DNA of 54,830 nucleotides from Flavobacteriales bacterium (GCA_947470515.1 CANITF010000018.1:1-54830), one strand, 5' to 3'. Positions 29,650-40,789 are shown, counted from the stretch's first letter. Notes: generated from the sequence alone by a model not told the origin. Program-made: numbers and translations.

Positions 29650-30003
29650 TTAAAATTTTAAACCGCCTTCTCTTGCAGAGTCAGCTAATGATTTAACTCT
29701 ACCGTGGTATAGATAACCATTGCGATCAAACACAACGCTTTCGATTCCGGCTTTTAATGCTTTTTCTGCAACTTCTTTTCCAATAACTGCAGCTTGTTCA
29801 GATTTACTCTTACTCTCAACTGCTTTATTTTTAAAAGATGATGCTGATGCCAATGTTACTCCGTTAGTATCATCAATCAACTGTGCGTAGATTTGTTTAT
29901 TACTTCGGAATACAGAAAGACGTGGCACCTTGGAAGTACCAGAAACTCTCTTTCTGATTCTTCTTTTTATCTTCGCTCTTCTGTTTATTTTACTGAATGC
30001 CAT
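29650..30003 (-). CDS. rplR: 50S ribosomal protein L18
   Basis: 117 residues. Binds 5S rRNA together with L5 and carries it into the large subunit. A basic N-terminus ([18 protein letters not shown]) precedes the core, with [18 protein letters not shown] and the C-terminal [20 protein letters not shown]. Length and order are standard. Confidence 0.98.
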   Translation of the reverse strand: MAFSKINRRAKIKRRIRKRVSGTSKVPRLSVFRSNKQIYAQLIDDTNGVTLASASSFKNKAVESKSKSEQAAVIGKEVAEKALKAGIESVVFDRNGYLYHGRVKSLADSAREGGLKF

Positions 30004-30014
30004 AACTTTAACTA

Positions 30015-30569
30015 TTATTTTTTACCTGCAGATTTACCAGCTTTTCTTCTAACTTCTTCACCTAGGAAACGAATTCCTTTACCTTTATACGGTTCAGGTT
30101 TACGTAAGGAACGAATTTTGGCAGCTACTTGACCTATTAGTTGTTTGTCAAAAGATTCTAACGTAACAACTGGTGCTTTACCCTTTTGGGTATCTGCAGA
30201 TACTTTTATTTCTACAGGAAATTCTAAAACAATTGCGTGAGAATATCCTAACATTAACTCCAACTGTTGACCAGTTGCGGTTGCACGATATCCAACTCCA
30301 ATTACTTCTAATTCCTTTTTAAACCCTTCCATAACACCAATACACATGTTATTCACTAATGAACGGTATAAACCGTGCTTAGCTCTGTGATTTGGCGCGT
30401 CTGATTCGCGGCTGAAAGTTATTACATTGCCCTCAATGTTCACTGTTACACAAGAATCTATTTCTTGAAACAATTCACCTTTAGGACCCTTAACAGAAAT
30501 TACATTTCCATTTAACTTTACGTCTACTCCACTCGGGATGTTAACTGGGGATTTACCTATCCTTGACAT
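30015..30569 (-). CDS. rplF: 50S ribosomal protein L6
   Basis: 184 residues. Two similar alpha/beta domains (about 1-80 and 85-180) bind 23S rRNA near the sarcin-ricin loop and factor-binding site. Recognisable: [39 protein letters not shown] and the C-terminal signature [11 protein letters not shown]. Eighteen bases after rpsH. Confidence 0.98.
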   Translation of the reverse strand: MSRIGKSPVNIPSGVDVKLNGNVISVKGPKGELFQEIDSCVTVNIEGNVITFSRESDAPNHRAKHGLYRSLVNNMCIGVMEGFKKELEVIGVGYRATATGQQLELMLGYSHAIVLEFPVEIKVSADTQKGKAPVVTLESFDKQLIGQVAAKIRSLRKPEPYKGKGIRFLGEEVRRKAGKSAGKK

Positions 30570-30587
30570 TTCTAACTATTCTTAAAA

Positions 30588-30986
30588 TTAATATACGTAG
30601 CAAAGAACTTCTCCACCAACGTTTTGTTTTCTTGCTTCTTTATCAGTAATTACACCTTTTGAAGTTGAGACAATTGCAATTCCAAGACCATTCAATACAC
30701 GTGGCATTTCAGATGCCCCGCTGTATTTTCTTAATCCTGGACGAGAAGCTCTTTGCAATTTTGTAATTGCAGGAACTTTCGTTGATGAATTGTATTTCAA
30801 AGCAATCTTAATAATGCCTTGTTTGTCATCTTCTTCAAATTTGTAATTAGTGACAAAACCCTGATCAAATAAAATTTGCGTCATTGCACGTTTTACATTT
30901 GAACTAGGAATCTCTACAATTTTCAAACCAGCCGCACTCGCGTTACGAATTCTGGTTAGAAAATCTGCTATAGGATCTGTATTCAT
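30588..30986 (-). CDS. rpsH: 30S ribosomal protein S8
   Basis: 132 residues. Primary 16S rRNA binder of the central domain and, in Escherichia coli, translational repressor of the spc operon. [17 protein letters not shown] at the start and the C-terminal signature [20 protein letters not shown] confirm it. I start at the ATG at 30986; the open frame runs 25 codons further upstream into rpsN without homology to S8. Confidence 0.97.
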   Translation of the reverse strand: MNTDPIADFLTRIRNASAAGLKIVEIPSSNVKRAMTQILFDQGFVTNYKFEEDDKQGIIKIALKYNSSTKVPAITKLQRASRPGLRKYSGASEMPRVLNGLGIAIVSTSKGVITDKEARKQNVGGEVLCYVY

Positions 30987-31008
30987 AATCTTCCTATTAA
31001 ACTTTAAA

Positions 31009-31323
31009 TTACCAACTTGCTTTTTTAACTCCTGGGATCTTTCCAGACAATGCCATTTCACGGAATGTTACCCTTGAAATACCAAACTGACGCATGTAAC
31101 CTCTAGGTCTTCCTGTCAAACCACAACGGTTATGAACACGAATTTTAGAAGAATTTGCAGGCAATTTTTGAACTGCAATCATAGCATCCCATTTAGCTGC
31201 TTGAACCTCTTCAGAAGTATCAGTTGACTTAAGTATTTTAGTCAATTCTGCTCTCTTCTTTGCGTATCTTGCAACTAATTTTTCTCTTTTGCGCTCACGC
31301 GCTTTCATTGATTCTTTTGCCAT
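31009..31323 (-). CDS. rpsN: 30S ribosomal protein S14 (long, zinc-free form)
   Basis: 104 residues. Head protein of the 30S subunit. It is the long form: a lysine/arginine-rich N-terminus and internal segment (to about residue 60), then [20 protein letters not shown] and the tail [11 protein letters not shown]. The short paralogue carries a CxxC zinc pair; here only one cysteine is present, so no zinc ribbon. Five bases after rplE. Confidence 0.97.
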   Translation of the reverse strand: MAKESMKARERKREKLVARYAKKRAELTKILKSTDTSEEVQAAKWDAMIAVQKLPANSSKIRVHNRCGLTGRPRGYMRQFGISRVTFREMALSGKIPGVKKASW

Positions 31324-31328
31324 CTCTA

Positions 31329-31880
31329 CTATTTTTTAATAAATGGAAAGCCAAATGCGTCAAGTAATTCCTTACCTTCTTCATCACTACCTGCTGAAGT
31401 AACAAACGTAATATCCATTCCAAGAATACGATTTACTTTGTCAATGTCAATTTCAGGAAAAATGATGTGTTCTTTGATACCCATGTTAAAGTTTCCTCTA
31501 CCGTCAAATCCTTTTGGATTTACACCGCGGAAGTCACGAGTTCTAGGTAAAGCAACAGATAAAAAACGATCTAAAAAGTCGTACATTTTATCACCTCTTA
31601 ACGTTACTTTCGTACCAATCGGCATTCCTTTTCTTAATTTAAAGTTGGAGATATCTTTTTTGGAGATAGTCATAATTGCTTTTTGACCAGCAATTCTTGA
31701 TAAATCCGCAACAGCGCTATCAATCAACTTTTTATCAGCTACTGCATCGCCCATTCCTTGGCTCAATACAATCTTTTCCAGTCTAGGTACTTTCATAACA
31801 GTCTTGTACCCGAATTTTTCTGTTAGTGCAGGAATAATTTCTGCACTATATTTTTCTCGAAGTCTCGGTGAATAACTCAT
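31329..31880 (-). CDS. rplE: 50S ribosomal protein L5
   Basis: 183 residues. Binds 5S rRNA and contacts P-site tRNA and the 30S head (bridge B1b). The segments [40 protein letters not shown] and [21 protein letters not shown] are characteristic. The ATG overlaps the rplX stop by one base (TAATG). Confidence 0.98.
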   Translation of the reverse strand: MSYSPRLREKYSAEIIPALTEKFGYKTVMKVPRLEKIVLSQGMGDAVADKKLIDSAVADLSRIAGQKAIMTISKKDISNFKLRKGMPIGTKVTLRGDKMYDFLDRFLSVALPRTRDFRGVNPKGFDGRGNFNMGIKEHIIFPEIDIDKVNRILGMDITFVTSAGSDEEGKELLDAFGFPFIKK

Positions 31881-32197
31881 TACTTAATTTCCTCCCCTGA
31901 TTTTTTTGAATAACGAACTAATTTTCCTTTTGCGTCTAACTTACGGCCAATGCGTGATGCAATGCCTTTAGTTACGATCATAAGGTTTGATACATGGATA
32001 GTTGATTCCTTTTCCACGATCCCACCTTGAGGGTCTGCTGCACTTGGTTTAGAGTGTTTTTTAACCATATTAACACCTTCAACAATTGCACGCATTTTTT
32101 TTCTGTCAATAGTAAGGATTTTTCCTTCCAATCCTTTAGATTCACCGTTAAGTACCTTAACAGTGTCTCCTACTTTAATGTGTAATTTCTGTTGCAT
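31880..32197 (-). CDS. rplX: 50S ribosomal protein L24
   Basis: 105 residues. Early-assembly protein near the tunnel exit. The KOW motif at the N-terminus ([20 protein letters not shown], about 6-25) and [19 protein letters not shown] confirm it. The ATG at 32197 ([11 protein letters not shown]) is chosen; an upstream in-frame start would add 14 residues overlapping rplN and is unlike the family. Confidence 0.97.
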   Translation of the reverse strand: MQQKLHIKVGDTVKVLNGESKGLEGKILTIDRKKMRAIVEGVNMVKKHSKPSAADPQGGIVEKESTIHVSNLMIVTKGIASRIGRKLDAKGKLVRYSKKSGEEIK

Positions 32198-32210
32198 AAC
32201 TTCAATTAAT

Positions 32211-32579
32211 TTAAAGTACCTCTGGAGCAAGAGAAACAACCTTCATATAGTTGTTTTCACGCAGCTCACGAGCGACTGGTCCGAAAATACGAGTACCTCT
32301 CATTTCACCTGCTTGATTCAATATAACGCAAGCGTTATCATCAAAACGAATGTATGATCCGTCTGCACGGCGTACTTCTTTTTTTGTTCTTACTATTACT
32401 GCCTTAGCTACTGTACCCTTTTTAACGGCTCCAGAAGGCATTGCGCTCTTGACAGCAACGACGATTTTATCGCCAACTGAAGCATAACGACGTCTAGTAC
32501 CTCCTAAAACACGGATTACTAAAACTGTTTTTGCTCCTGAGTTATCTGCTACTCCAAGTCTAGATTCTGTTTGTATCAT
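32211..32579 (-). CDS. rplN: 50S ribosomal protein L14
   Basis: 122 residues. Forms bridges to 16S rRNA and contacts L19. [17 protein letters not shown], the signature [19 protein letters not shown] and the C-terminal GPVARELRE are diagnostic, and the length is exactly typical. Nine bases after rpsQ. Confidence 0.98.
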   Translation of the reverse strand: MIQTESRLGVADNSGAKTVLVIRVLGGTRRRYASVGDKIVVAVKSAMPSGAVKKGTVAKAVIVRTKKEVRRADGSYIRFDDNACVILNQAGEMRGTRIFGPVARELRENNYMKVVSLAPEVL

Positions 32580-32588
32580 TACTAAAAA

Positions 32589-32846
32589 TTATTTAGCTCT
32601 TTCAATAACTTCTACTAATCTCCAGTTCTTTGATTTACTCAAAGGACGGGTCTCCATAATTTTCACAGTATCACCAATGTGGCAATCATTGTTTTCATCG
32701 TGGGCGACAAATTTAGTAGTTTTTTTTACGAACTTACCATACTTTGGGTGTTTTACTTTACGTTCCACAGAAACTACAATAGATTTCTGCATTTTGTCGC
32801 TAGTAACGACCCCAATTCGTTCTTTTCTTAAATTACGCTTTTCCAT
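32589..32846 (-). CDS. rpsQ: 30S ribosomal protein S17
   Basis: 85 residues forming an OB fold that binds 16S rRNA helices 7 and 11 early in assembly. [32 protein letters not shown] and [16 protein letters not shown] match the family. Thirty bases after rpmC, one of the longer gaps in this part of the operon. Confidence 0.97.
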   Translation of the reverse strand: MEKRNLRKERIGVVTSDKMQKSIVVSVERKVKHPKYGKFVKKTTKFVAHDENNDCHIGDTVKIMETRPLSKSKNWRLVEVIERAK

Positions 32847-32876
32847 GTCAAGCCAATTTCAATTTTAAACAAGCGA

Positions 32877-33071
32877 TTAAGCTTGTGCTTCACGTTTAGT
32901 CAATTCAGTGTTCAATCTTGCGATTGTTTTTCTGACGTTTCGAATTTGAATTGGATTTTCCATTGGCGCAACACTGTGCGTCAGTTTCATTTTCGTAAGT
33001 TGATTTGAAAAATCGGCAATGCGACTCTTCACGTCTTCAACTGAAAGATTTGTGATTTCTTGCTGGTTCAT
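32877..33071 (-). CDS. rpmC: 50S ribosomal protein L29
   Basis: 64 residues, two long helices in a hairpin, at the tunnel exit beside L23, where nascent-chain factors dock. LSVEDVKSRIADFSNQLTKM and the C-terminal NPIQIRNVRKTIARLNTEL are diagnostic. Eight bases after rplP. Confidence 0.96.
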   Translation of the reverse strand: MNQQEITNLSVEDVKSRIADFSNQLTKMKLTHSVAPMENPIQIRNVRKTIARLNTELTKREAQA

Positions 33072-33079
33072 ATTAATTT

Positions 33080-33508
33080 CTATTTCTCTGGTATTACATA
33101 GTCGTTGCGAACAACGAACTTACATTTCACCGGTAACTTTTGAGCTGCCAAACGCATTGCTTCTTTTGCAATTTCGTAAGGCACACCGTCTGCTTCAAAC
33201 ATGATGCGACCTGGTTTTACTACTGCTACCCAGTGACTTGGAGCTCCCTTTCCTTTACCCATACGAACTTCTGCTGGTTTTGAGGTAACCGGCTTGTCAG
33301 GGAAAATTCGAATCCACACCTTTCCTTCACGTTTCATGTATCGAGTAACGGCGATACGTGAAGCTTCAATTTGGCGTGATGTGATCCATGCAGGCTCCAA
33401 TGTTTTCAATCCAAAAGATCCGAAAGCAATTGTACTACCTCTTTGGGCCATACCTCTGTTTCTACTCTTTTGAACTCTTCTAAATTTGGTTCTTTTTGGC
33501 TGTAACAT
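33080..33508 (-). CDS. rplP: 50S ribosomal protein L16
   Basis: 142 residues. Organises the A-site and peptidyl-transferase periphery of 23S r[22 protein letters not shown] at the start, [20 protein letters not shown], and the signature [19 protein letters not shown] are all present at normal length. Twenty-three bases after rpsC. Confidence 0.98.
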   Translation of the reverse strand: MLQPKRTKFRRVQKSRNRGMAQRGSTIAFGSFGLKTLEPAWITSRQIEASRIAVTRYMKREGKVWIRIFPDKPVTSKPAEVRMGKGKGAPSHWVAVVKPGRIMFEADGVPYEIAKEAMRLAAQKLPVKCKFVVRNDYVIPEK

Positions 33509-33531
33509 CTTATATCAACTTTACTGTCCTG

Positions 33532-34263
33532 TTATTTTTTCTTTCTCTTTGCTCCCATTGGTCTTCTTGGTCCTGCTCCTGGCGCTCCTGATTTAGCAGC
33601 GGCTGCAGCCATACCAATATTTGGAGAAAGATCACGCTTTCCATATACTTCACCTTTACATATCCAAACTTTAATACCTAAACGGCCATAAGTTGTATGT
33701 GCTTCAGCAAGTGCATAGTCGATGTCAGCTCTAAACGTATGTAACGGAGTACGTCCATCCTTGTACATCTCACTACGAGCCATTTCTGCACCATTCAAAC
33801 GTCCAGAAATCTTAACTTTGATTCCTTCAGCTCCCATGCGCATTGTACTCGCAATTGACATTTTGATTGCTCTTCTAAAAGAAATACGAGCTTCCAACTG
33901 ACGAGCGATTCCATCAGCTACTAAACGAGCATCCAATTCTGGACGTTTAACCTCGAAAATATTGATTTGAATCTCTTTTTTCGTTAATTTTTTTAACTCT
34001 TCTTTTAGCTTATCAACTTCTTGTCCACCTTTACCGATAATCACCCCTGGTCGAGCTGTATTAATCGTTACAGTAACAAGTTTCAATGTTCTTTCGATAA
34101 TTATCTTGGCAATACTTGCTTTTGACAAACGTGCATTAAGATATTTACGAATTTGATCATCTTCAATGATCTTATCCTTGTAGTTTTTTCCACCATACCA
34201 GTTAGACTCCCATCCGTGGATGAAACCAAGTCTATTTCCTATTGGATTTGTTTTTTGTCCCAT
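33532..34263 (-). CDS. rpsC: 30S ribosomal protein S3
   Basis: 243 residues. Lines the mRNA entry tunnel and has mRNA helicase activity with S4 and S5. The type II KH domain (about 40-110) has [18 protein letters not shown] with the GxxG loop; the C-terminal domain includes [14 protein letters not shown] and [22 protein letters not shown] Gly/Ala/Pro-rich and lysine-rich tail (from about 212) extends the protein slightly. One base separates it from the rplV stop. Confidence 0.98.
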   Translation of the reverse strand: MGQKTNPIGNRLGFIHGWESNWYGGKNYKDKIIEDDQIRKYLNARLSKASIAKIIIERTLKLVTVTINTARPGVIIGKGGQEVDKLKEELKKLTKKEIQINIFEVKRPELDARLVADGIARQLEARISFRRAIKMSIASTMRMGAEGIKVKISGRLNGAEMARSEMYKDGRTPLHTFRADIDYALAEAHTTYGRLGIKVWICKGEVYGKRDLSPNIGMAAAAAKSGAPGAGPRRPMGAKRKKK

Positions 34264-34264
34264 C

Positions 34265-34672
34265 TTATACTAACTTAGCTTTAGCACCATCAACAACGAT
34301 GGTAACATGGTTTGATCTTTTTCTAATTCTATGTGCTCTACCTTGAGGAGCAGCTTGAATTCTTTTCAACATAGCACCACCACCAACTTCAATTGATTTC
34401 ACTACTAATGTTTCTTCTTCAATGCTTTTTCCTTCATTTTTTTGTTCCCAGTTTGAAATTGCTGAACGCAATAACTTACCAAGACTTGTAGAAGCATCTT
34501 TTGCATTATGTTGCAATATATTCAGAGCTTTATTAACCTCAATTCCTCTAACAAGATCAGCGACTAATCGCATCTTTCTTGGAGCAATCGGAGAGTCATT
34601 TAAACGAGCAATTGCCATTGTCGTTTTAATCTCTTTTAAATTTTCGGCTCTTAACCTTTTTCTAGCACCCAT
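34265..34672 (-). CDS. rplV: 50S ribosomal protein L22
   Basis: 135 residues. Its beta-hairpin reaches into the nascent peptide exit tunnel next to L4. [19 protein letters not shown] at about 28-46 and the tunnel hairpin [20 protein letters not shown] near the C-terminus confirm it. The N-terminal extension (about the first 18 residues, [14 protein letters not shown]) exceeds the usual short form. Nineteen bases after rpsS. Confidence 0.97.
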   Translation of the reverse strand: MGARKRLRAENLKEIKTTMAIARLNDSPIAPRKMRLVADLVRGIEVNKALNILQHNAKDASTSLGKLLRSAISNWEQKNEGKSIEEETLVVKSIEVGGGAMLKRIQAAPQGRAHRIRKRSNHVTIVVDGAKAKLV

Positions 34673-34691
34673 GACTTTGGCTGTTTAAATT

Positions 34692-34970
34692 CTATCTTTT
34701 CTTATCTTTTCTATTCCCTCCATGGCCACGGAAATTACGAGTTGGCGAAAATTCACCTAACTTGTGACCCACCATGTTTTCACTTACGAAAACTGGAATA
34801 AACTTGTTACCATTATGTACAGCAAACGTTAACCCAACAAAATCTGGAGTTATAGTTGAAGCTCTAGACCATGTTTTGATCACTGCTTTACTACTCGCTG
34901 CTTGCGCATCTTCCACTCGCTTCATTAACTTGTAATGTACAAAAGGTGGTTTTTTCAACGAACGACTCAT
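34692..34970 (-). CDS. rpsS: 30S ribosomal protein S19
   Basis: 92 residues. Head protein that pairs with S13 and contacts A-site tRNA through its tail. [19 protein letters not shown], the signature [18 protein letters not shown] and a basic C-terminus are typical. Three bases after rplB. Confidence 0.98.
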   Translation of the reverse strand: MSRSLKKPPFVHYKLMKRVEDAQAASSKAVIKTWSRASTITPDFVGLTFAVHNGNKFIPVFVSENMVGHKLGEFSPTRNFRGHGGNRKDKKR

Positions 34971-34973
34971 ATC

Positions 34974-35801
34974 TTACTTATTTTTTCTTCTTTCGATGAT
35001 AAACTTATCTGAATACTTCTTCTTATCACGTGTTTTGTATCCTTTAGCAGGAATACTATTACGAGATCTAGGGTGTCCACCGGAGTTTTTACCTTCACCA
35101 CCACCCATTGGGTGATCGACAGGATTCATAACTACACCACGTACACGTGGGCGACGACCTAACCAACGAGAACGACCTGCTTTACCAGATACAACCAAGT
35201 TGTGTTCAGAATTTGAAACAGAACCAATAGTTGCTATACACGTTGTTAAAATCATTCTAGTTTCACCAGAAGGCATTTTAACGATTGCATAACGACCATC
35301 ACGAGCGTTCAATTGAGCGTAAGTACCTGCTCCACGAGCAATAGCACCACCCTTTCCAGGTTTTAATTCAATATTATGAATTACAGTACCAAGTGGAATA
35401 TCACTTAAGAAAAGTGCATTTCCTACATTTGGTGCAGCAGCTTTACCAGCTACAACTACATCACCAACTTTTAAACCGTTAGGTGCAATAATGTAACGTT
35501 TTTCACCGTCTGCATAGAATAACAATGCAATATGAGCAGTACGATTTGGATCATATTCGATCTCTTTAACCGTTGCAGGCACTTCATGCTTGTCTCTTTT
35601 AAAATCAATGATACGGTATCTTTGTTTGTGACCTCCACCCATGTATCTCATGGTCATTCTACCGTCATTGTTTCGACCACCAGATTTCTTCATCGGCGCA
35701 ACAAGGCTCTTTTCAGGAACGTTTGTTGTGATTTCTGAATAATCACTGTTAATCTTGTGTCTTTGCCCTGGAGTAATAGGCTTGAATTTTTTAAGACTCA
35801 T
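34974..35801 (-). CDS. rplB: 50S ribosomal protein L2
   Basis: 275 residues. Needed for subunit association and peptidyl-transferase centre structure. [20 protein letters not shown] (about 37-56), the RNA-binding OB and SH3-like domains, and the C-terminal signature [16 protein letters not shown] containing the conserved histidine are all present. Normal length. Ten bases after rplW. Confidence 0.98.
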   Translation of the reverse strand: MSLKKFKPITPGQRHKINSDYSEITTNVPEKSLVAPMKKSGGRNNDGRMTMRYMGGGHKQRYRIIDFKRDKHEVPATVKEIEYDPNRTAHIALLFYADGEKRYIIAPNGLKVGDVVVAGKAAAPNVGNALFLSDIPLGTVIHNIELKPGKGGAIARGAGTYAQLNARDGRYAIVKMPSGETRMILTTCIATIGSVSNSEHNLVVSGKAGRSRWLGRRPRVRGVVMNPVDHPMGGGEGKNSGGHPRSRNSIPAKGYKTRDKKKYSDKFIIERRKNK

Positions 35802-35811
35802 TCGTCAATTC

Positions 35812-36111
35812 TTAAAAATTATTAAATAAATCAATCGCTTCTCCATCTGCAACAGTAACAACAGCTTTTTTCCATTGTCTACTTGGTTGCTCAACGATAC
35901 CTTTGTTTGTATATTTAACAGAGGATTTACCACCGCCATAATTCATTGTACGAACATCAGTAATACTGACACCATACATTTTCTCGACGGCTTTTTTAAT
36001 TTCCAACTTATTTGCTTTTCTATCTACTTCGAAAGTGAAACGATTAAATTTTTCACTTGCTCCTGTAGCCTTCTCAGAAATAATTGGTTTTTTGATAATT
36101 TCTTTCATCAT
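35812..36111 (-). CDS. rplW: 50S ribosomal protein L23
   Basis: 99 residues. Tunnel-exit protein where trigger factor and signal recognition particle bind. IIKKPIISEKATGASEKFN and the C-terminal GKSSVKYTNKG region fit the family. Consecutive ATG codons at 36111 and 36108 could both serve; the frame's first codon at 36114 is TTG and is set aside. Three bases after rplD. Confidence 0.96.
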   Translation of the reverse strand: MMKEIIKKPIISEKATGASEKFNRFTFEVDRKANKLEIKKAVEKMYGVSITDVRTMNYGGGKSSVKYTNKGIVEQPSRQWKKAVVTVADGEAIDLFNNF

Positions 36112-36114
36112 CAA

Positions 36115-36741
36115 TTAATTTAAAATCTTTTCAATAACTTCAATTGAACTCACAGCCAAAACAACTTTTCTTGCATTTAATACATCATATGTATTAACAG
36201 AATCAGCAGTTACGACTTTCACTCTTCCAAGGTTACGAGAAGACAAATATACATTGTCATTTTGTTCACCTAAAATCAATAAAACTTTTTCGTTCTCAAG
36301 TTTTAATGCGGATAACAAAGACTTAAAATCTTTTGTTTTTGCAGCGTCAAAGTTTAAATCTTCAAGCACCATGATTGCATCACCCTTTGCTTTGTAAGAA
36401 AAAGCTGATTTTCTAGCTAATCTCTTCAATTTAACATTTAACTTGAAATGGTAATTTCTTGGTCTTGGTCCGAAAATACGACCACCACCTACGCGAGTAC
36501 CAGATTTGATACTACCAGCACGAGCTCCACCAGTTCCTTTTTGCTTTTTAATTTTTCTTGTAGATCCAGCTATTTCTGCTCTTTCTTTAGCCTTGTGCGT
36601 TCCTTGACGACGATTTGCCAAGTGTTGCTTTACATCTAAGTAAATTGCGTGATCGTTTGGTTCAATTCCAAAAACTGAATCTGAAAGCGTTACTTTTTTA
36701 GAAGTAGCTTTTCCTTTAGCGTCAAATACTTTTGCTTCCAT
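36115..36741 (-). CDS. rplD: 50S ribosomal protein L4
   Basis: 208 residues. Lines the exit tunnel; in Escherichia coli it also represses the S10 operon by transcription attenuation and translation control. The long internal loop with [20 protein letters not shown] (about 68-88) and [19 protein letters not shown] is diagnostic. The ATG overlaps the rplC stop by one base (TAATG). Confidence 0.98.
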   Translation of the reverse strand: MEAKVFDAKGKATSKKVTLSDSVFGIEPNDHAIYLDVKQHLANRRQGTHKAKERAEIAGSTRKIKKQKGTGGARAGSIKSGTRVGGGRIFGPRPRNYHFKLNVKLKRLARKSAFSYKAKGDAIMVLEDLNFDAAKTKDFKSLLSALKLENEKVLLILGEQNDNVYLSSRNLGRVKVVTADSVNTYDVLNARKVVLAVSSIEVIEKILN

Positions 36742-37355
36742 TACTTCAAAATTGTTACGGTTGAACCTTTAGATCCAGGTATAGAACCTTTCACTACGAT
36801 TAAATTTTTATCTGCAAGAATCTTCAAAATCACAAGATTCTCCATTACAACTCTTTCGTCACCCATATGACCACCCATGCGCATTCCTTTGAATACACGA
36901 GCAGGATATGAACATGCTCCAATTGACCCTGGTGCACGAAGACGATTGTGTTGTCCGTGAGTAGCTTGCCCAACTCCAGCGAAACCATGGCGTTTAACAA
37001 CACCTTGGAAACCCTTTCCTTTTGAAGTTCCTACAACGCTAACGAATTCACCTTCCTCGAAGATATCAACGTTAACCAGGTCACCCAGACTTAAGTTTTC
37101 GAAACCTTTAAATTCAACCAACTTCGATTTTGGAGTTGTGTTTGCTTTTTTAAAGTGACCCTTCAAAGCGTTCGGAGTGTTTTTTTCTTTGCGGTCTCCA
37201 AAACCCAATTGAACAGCTTCGTAACCATCTCTGTCTTGTGACTTAACCTGAGTTACGACACAAGGACCTGCTTCTATAACTGTGCATGGTAATGATTTAC
37301 CCTCGGCACTGTAGATGCTAGTCATTCCGACTTTTCTACCAATTATTCCTGGCAT
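36741..37355 (-). CDS. rplC: 50S ribosomal protein L3
   Basis: 204 residues. Nucleates 23S rRNA folding and reaches toward the peptidyl-transferase centre. [16 protein letters not shown] at the start, [20 protein letters not shown] with the family signature, and [13 protein letters not shown] are characteristic. Twenty bases after rpsJ. Confidence 0.98.
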   Translation of the reverse strand: MPGIIGRKVGMTSIYSAEGKSLPCTVIEAGPCVVTQVKSQDRDGYEAVQLGFGDRKEKNTPNALKGHFKKANTTPKSKLVEFKGFENLSLGDLVNVDIFEEGEFVSVVGTSKGKGFQGVVKRHGFAGVGQATHGQHNRLRAPGSIGACSYPARVFKGMRMGGHMGDERVVMENLVILKILADKNLIVVKGSIPGSKGSTVTILK

Positions 37356-37375
37356 ATACTGTTTATTATTAATTA

Positions 37376-37681
37376 TTAAACTTTAATTTCTACGTCTACT
37401 CCACTTGGTAGCTCTAATCTCATTAGTGCATCAACAGTCTTCGCAGAAGAGCTATAGATATCTAACAATCTTTTGTATGAACATAATTCAAATTGCTCAC
37501 GCGCTTTTTTCATTACGTGTGGAGATTTCAATACAGTATAAATACGTTTGTGTGTTGGTAATGGAATTGGTCCGCTTACTACTGCACCTGTTGCTTTAAC
37601 TGTTTTAACAATTTTCTCTGCCGATTTGTCAACCAAATTGTGATCGTACGACTTTAATTTTATTCTTATTCTTTGGCTCAT
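37376..37681 (-). CDS. rpsJ: 30S ribosomal protein S10 (NusE)
   Basis: 101 residues. Head protein of the 30S subunit and, as NusE, partner of NusB/NusG in antitermination. [20 protein letters not shown] and the signature [20 protein letters not shown] are diagnostic. Thirty bases after fusA, where many other phyla carry tuf; tuf is absent here. Confidence 0.98.
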   Translation of the reverse strand: MSQRIRIKLKSYDHNLVDKSAEKIVKTVKATGAVVSGPIPLPTHKRIYTVLKSPHVMKKAREQFELCSYKRLLDIYSSSAKTVDALMRLELPSGVDVEIKV

Positions 37682-37711
37682 CTAGTTAATTATTTAGCTG
37701 ATACTTTAAAA

Positions 37712-39799
37712 TTATTTTTTTGCAACTATAGCTTCTGCAACATTTTTAGGCGCTTCAGAATAGTGCGAAAATTCCATTGTAGAAGTAGCTCTACCTGAAG
37801 AGATTGTTCTAAGTTGCGTTACATAACCGAACATTTCTGATAAAGGAACGTCAGCTTTTAACACTTTCGAACCATTCTTATCATCCATTCCTTTCATATA
37901 TCCACGACGACGATTTAAATCTCCTACGATATCACCCATGTTCTCTTCTGGAGTAATAACTTCTAACTTCATTATTGGTTCCAACAAGACTGGCCCACAA
38001 TTTTTCAAAGCAGCACGATATGCCATCTTAGCTGCTAATTCAAATGATAATGAATCTGAATCGACAGCATGGAAAGAACCGTCAAGTAATTCAACTTTCA
38101 TAGCTTCAACTGGATAACCAGCTAGAACACCATTTTTCATTGATTCTTTGAAACCTTTTTCAACTGAAGGAATAAATTCACGTGGAATATTACCACCTTT
38201 AATAGAATTGATGAATTCTAATCCTGTCTTTTCCTCATTTTCTTGAGGAGAAATTTTGATTACAATATCAGCAAATTTACCACGACCACCAGATTGTTTT
38301 TTGTAAACTTCTCTGTGTTCAACAGCTTTAGTAATATCTTCTCTATATGTAACTTGAGGAGCTCCTTGATTAACTTCCACTTTAAACTCACGTTTCAAAC
38401 GGTCAATAATAATTTCAAGGTGAAGCTCACCCATTCCTGAGATAATTGTTTGTCCAGACTCTTCGTCAGTATTCACACGGAAAGTTGGATCTTCTTCAGC
38501 TAATTTGTACAAACCAGTTGAAAGTCTATCCATGTCTGCTTGAGTTTTTGGCTCAATAGCAATTCCGATAACTGGATCTGGGAAATCCATAGATTCCAAA
38601 ATAATTGGATGTCCTTCAGCACATAAAGTATCTCCAGTTCGGATATCTTTAAATCCTACAACAGCACCAATATCACCTGCTCCTAACTCATCAATTTGAT
38701 TTTGTTTGTTCGCATGCATTTGGAAAATACGAGAAATTCTTTCTTTGTTTTCTGAACGTGTATTATAAACATATGATCCTGCAGGTAAAACTCCAGAATA
38801 AGCACGAACGAAACACAAACGACCCACGAAAGGATCTGTTGCAATTTTAAATGCTAATCCTGCAAACGGCTCATCAAAAGATGGTTGACGCGTAACAGGA
38901 AGATCAGTTTTAGGATTAATACCAGTAATTCCATCTACATCAAGTGGTGAAGGAAGAATTTCCATAACCATATCTAACATCGATTGAACGCCTTTATTTT
39001 TAAACGCAGTTCCACACATCATTGGAACAACTTTTCCAGTAATAGTAGCTTGTCTTAAAGCATCTAAAATTTCTCTTTCAGTTAATGATTGTGGATCAAC
39101 AAAATATTTCTCCATCAAATTATCATCAAATTCAGCAACTGCTTCCAATAATTTCTCTCTATATTCAGTAGCTTCTTCTAAAACATCAGCAGGGATTTCA
39201 ACTTCTTGAAAAGTCATACCTTGATCATGCTCATTCCAAACGATTCCTTTGAAATTAATTAAATCAACCACACCTTTAAAAGTCTCTTCATTTCCAATTG
39301 GAATTTGAAGTGGCAAAGCGTGACTACCTAACATTTCTTTTACTTGACGACAAACGTTCAAGAAATCAGAACCTTGACGGTCCATTTTATTTACAAAACC
39401 AATACGTGGAACGTTATAGTTATTAGCTAAACGCCAGTTTGTTTCAGATTGAGGCTCTACACCATCAACAGCTGAAAACAAGAATACTAAACCATCTAAG
39501 ACACGCAATGAACGATTTACTTCAACAGTAAAATCAACGTGTCCTGGAGTATCAATAATATTAACGTGGTATTTATCACCTCTGTAATTCCAATCTAGTG
39601 TAGTAGCGGCAGAAGTAATTGTAATACCTCTTTCTTGCTCTTGTTCCATCCAGTCCATTGTTGCAGCACCATCATGTACTTCACCAATTTTATGACTTAC
39701 ACCACCATAATAAAGAATACGTTCAGTCGTCGTAGTTTTTCCTGCATCGATATGCGCAGCGATTCCTATGTTACGAGTATATTTAAGATCTCTTGCCAT
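37712..39799 (-). CDS. fusA: Elongation factor G
   Basis: 695-residue GTPase that drives translocation of tRNA and mRNA and, with RRF, ribosome recycling. The G domain has [14 protein letters not shown] (G1, about 14-27), [11 protein letters not shown] (G2), DTPGHVDFT (G3) and NKMDRQGSD (G4). Domains II-V follow at normal length, including the domain IV segment [11 protein letters not shown]. The ribosomal-cluster location and the 4-Thr loop after the P-loop fit the housekeeping EF-G rather than a second EF-G2. Confidence 0.98.
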   Translation of the reverse strand: MARDLKYTRNIGIAAHIDAGKTTTTERILYYGGVSHKIGEVHDGAATMDWMEQEQERGITITSAATTLDWNYRGDKYHVNIIDTPGHVDFTVEVNRSLRVLDGLVFLFSAVDGVEPQSETNWRLANNYNVPRIGFVNKMDRQGSDFLNVCRQVKEMLGSHALPLQIPIGNEETFKGVVDLINFKGIVWNEHDQGMTFQEVEIPADVLEEATEYREKLLEAVAEFDDNLMEKYFVDPQSLTEREILDALRQATITGKVVPMMCGTAFKNKGVQSMLDMVMEILPSPLDVDGITGINPKTDLPVTRQPSFDEPFAGLAFKIATDPFVGRLCFVRAYSGVLPAGSYVYNTRSENKERISRIFQMHANKQNQIDELGAGDIGAVVGFKDIRTGDTLCAEGHPIILESMDFPDPVIGIAIEPKTQADMDRLSTGLYKLAEEDPTFRVNTDEESGQTIISGMGELHLEIIIDRLKREFKVEVNQGAPQVTYREDITKAVEHREVYKKQSGGRGKFADIVIKISPQENEEKTGLEFINSIKGGNIPREFIPSVEKGFKESMKNGVLAGYPVEAMKVELLDGSFHAVDSDSLSFELAAKMAYRAALKNCGPVLLEPIMKLEVITPEENMGDIVGDLNRRRGYMKGMDDKNGSKVLKADVPLSEMFGYVTQLRTISSGRATSTMEFSHYSEAPKNVAEAIVAKK

Positions 39800-39804
39800 T
39801 TCTA

Positions 39805-40275
39805 TTAGAATCTAAAATGTGAGAATGCTTTGTTTGCCTCAGCCATTCTTAAGGTATCTTCTTTCTTCTTGTAAGCAGCGCCTTCTTCTTTCGAAGCAGC
39901 GATGATTTCAGAAGCTAATTTTCCAGCCATCGTTTTTTCGTTACGTCGACGGGAGTAGCTAATTAACCATTTCATCGCTAAAGATGATTTTCTATCTTCA
40001 CGAACAGCTGTTGGGATTTGGAAAGTAGCTCCACCTACACGGCGACTGCGAACCTCTACACTTGGAGTTACATTTTCCAATGCTTTTCTCCAAACGTCTA
40101 ATCCATCTTGATCTTCAATTTTCTTGTCTACGATTTCAATTGCCTCGTAGAATATCTTAAATGCTAAATTCTTTTTTCCGTCATACATTAAGTTGTTAAC
40201 GAACTTTGTTACCACAACATCCTTAAACTTTGGATCTGGTAGAATCGCAATCTTTTTGGCTTTTCTTCTTCTCAT
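39805..40275 (-). CDS. rpsG: 30S ribosomal protein S7
   Basis: 156 residues. Primary binder of the 16S 3' major domain; its beta-ribbon contacts mRNA and tRNA at the E site. [39 protein letters not shown] and [20 protein letters not shown] match the family. Sixteen bases after rpsL and five before fusA. Confidence 0.98.
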   Translation of the reverse strand: MRRRKAKKIAILPDPKFKDVVVTKFVNNLMYDGKKNLAFKIFYEAIEIVDKKIEDQDGLDVWRKALENVTPSVEVRSRRVGGATFQIPTAVREDRKSSLAMKWLISYSRRRNEKTMAGKLASEIIAASKEEGAAYKKKEDTLRMAEANKAFSHFRF

Positions 40276-40291
40276 GTCTTAAGAGCTATAA

Positions 40292-40669
40292 TTATTTTTG
40301 TTTAGGTCTTTTCGTTCCATACTTAGAACGACGTTGTGTTCTTCCTTCAACACCAGCAGTATCTTCAGCTCCACGTACAATGTGGTATCTAACACCTGGA
40401 AGATCTTTTACTCTTCCTCCACGTACTAGTACTAATGAGTGCTCTTGCAAATTGTGACCTTCACCACCGATATAAGCATTGACTTCCTTTCCGTTAGTCA
40501 AACGTACCCTTGCTACTTTTCTCATAGCCGAGTTCGGTTTTTTAGGAGTGGTTGTGTAAACTCTTACACACACACCTTTACGCTGTGGACATGAATCAAG
40601 TGCGGCAGACTTACTCTTCTTGACTACCGCTGTTCTTCCTTTGCGAACTAATTGTTGTATAGTTGGCAT
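40292..40669 (-). CDS. rpsL: 30S ribosomal protein S12
   Basis: 125 residues. Sits at the decoding centre and controls accuracy. The loop [17 protein letters not shown] retains both lysines (43 and 44 counting Met) and the second loop has KDLPGVRYH with Lys88; substitutions at these lysines cause streptomycin resistance, so this allele looks wild-type. It is the first gene of the 32-gene cluster, downstream of a Bacteroidota-type -7 element. Confidence 0.98.
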   Translation of the reverse strand: MPTIQQLVRKGRTAVVKKSKSAALDSCPQRKGVCVRVYTTTPKKPNSAMRKVARVRLTNGKEVNAYIGGEGHNLQEHSLVLVRGGRVKDLPGVRYHIVRGAEDTAGVEGRTQRRSKYGTKRPKQK

Positions 40670-40705
40670 AAAATACTCTTAATTTTTATTAATATATAAA
40701 ATACC

Positions 40706-40726
40706 CCAAAACGCACTTTGAGGGGT
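40706..40726 (-). other. Hairpin at the start of the str-operon leader
   Basis: Downstream of the putative start site, ACCCC and GGGGT with adjoining AAA/TTT can pair around a short loop (about 40703-40726), so the rpsL leader RNA may begin with a hairpin. This could stabilise the message or regulate it; no test is possible from sequence. Confidence 0.35.
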
Positions 40727-40735
40727 GCAAAGATA
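40722..40735 (-). promoter_or_regulatory. Candidate promoter of the rpsL-rplQ cluster
   Basis: TATCTTTG (40728-40735) fits the Bacteroidota -7 consensus and is followed by GCACCCC, identical over 14 bases to the element at 39-52. It lies 59 bases upstream of the rpsL ATG, leaving a leader of roughly 50 bases. The -33 region is AT-rich with no clear TTTG. Confidence 0.65.
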
Positions 40736-40789
40736 TCCATTTAATTTTAAATTCCTACAGGTTAGCGAAAAAAAGTCAAGTTTTTTCAC

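Noticed and set aside
30987-31061. Longer N-terminus for S8
   Set aside because: The extra 25 residues overlap rpsN and do not resemble S8; the ATG at 30986 matches the family start.
40292-40669. Streptomycin-resistant rpsL allele
   Set aside because: Both loop lysines and Lys88 are the sensitive-type residues.
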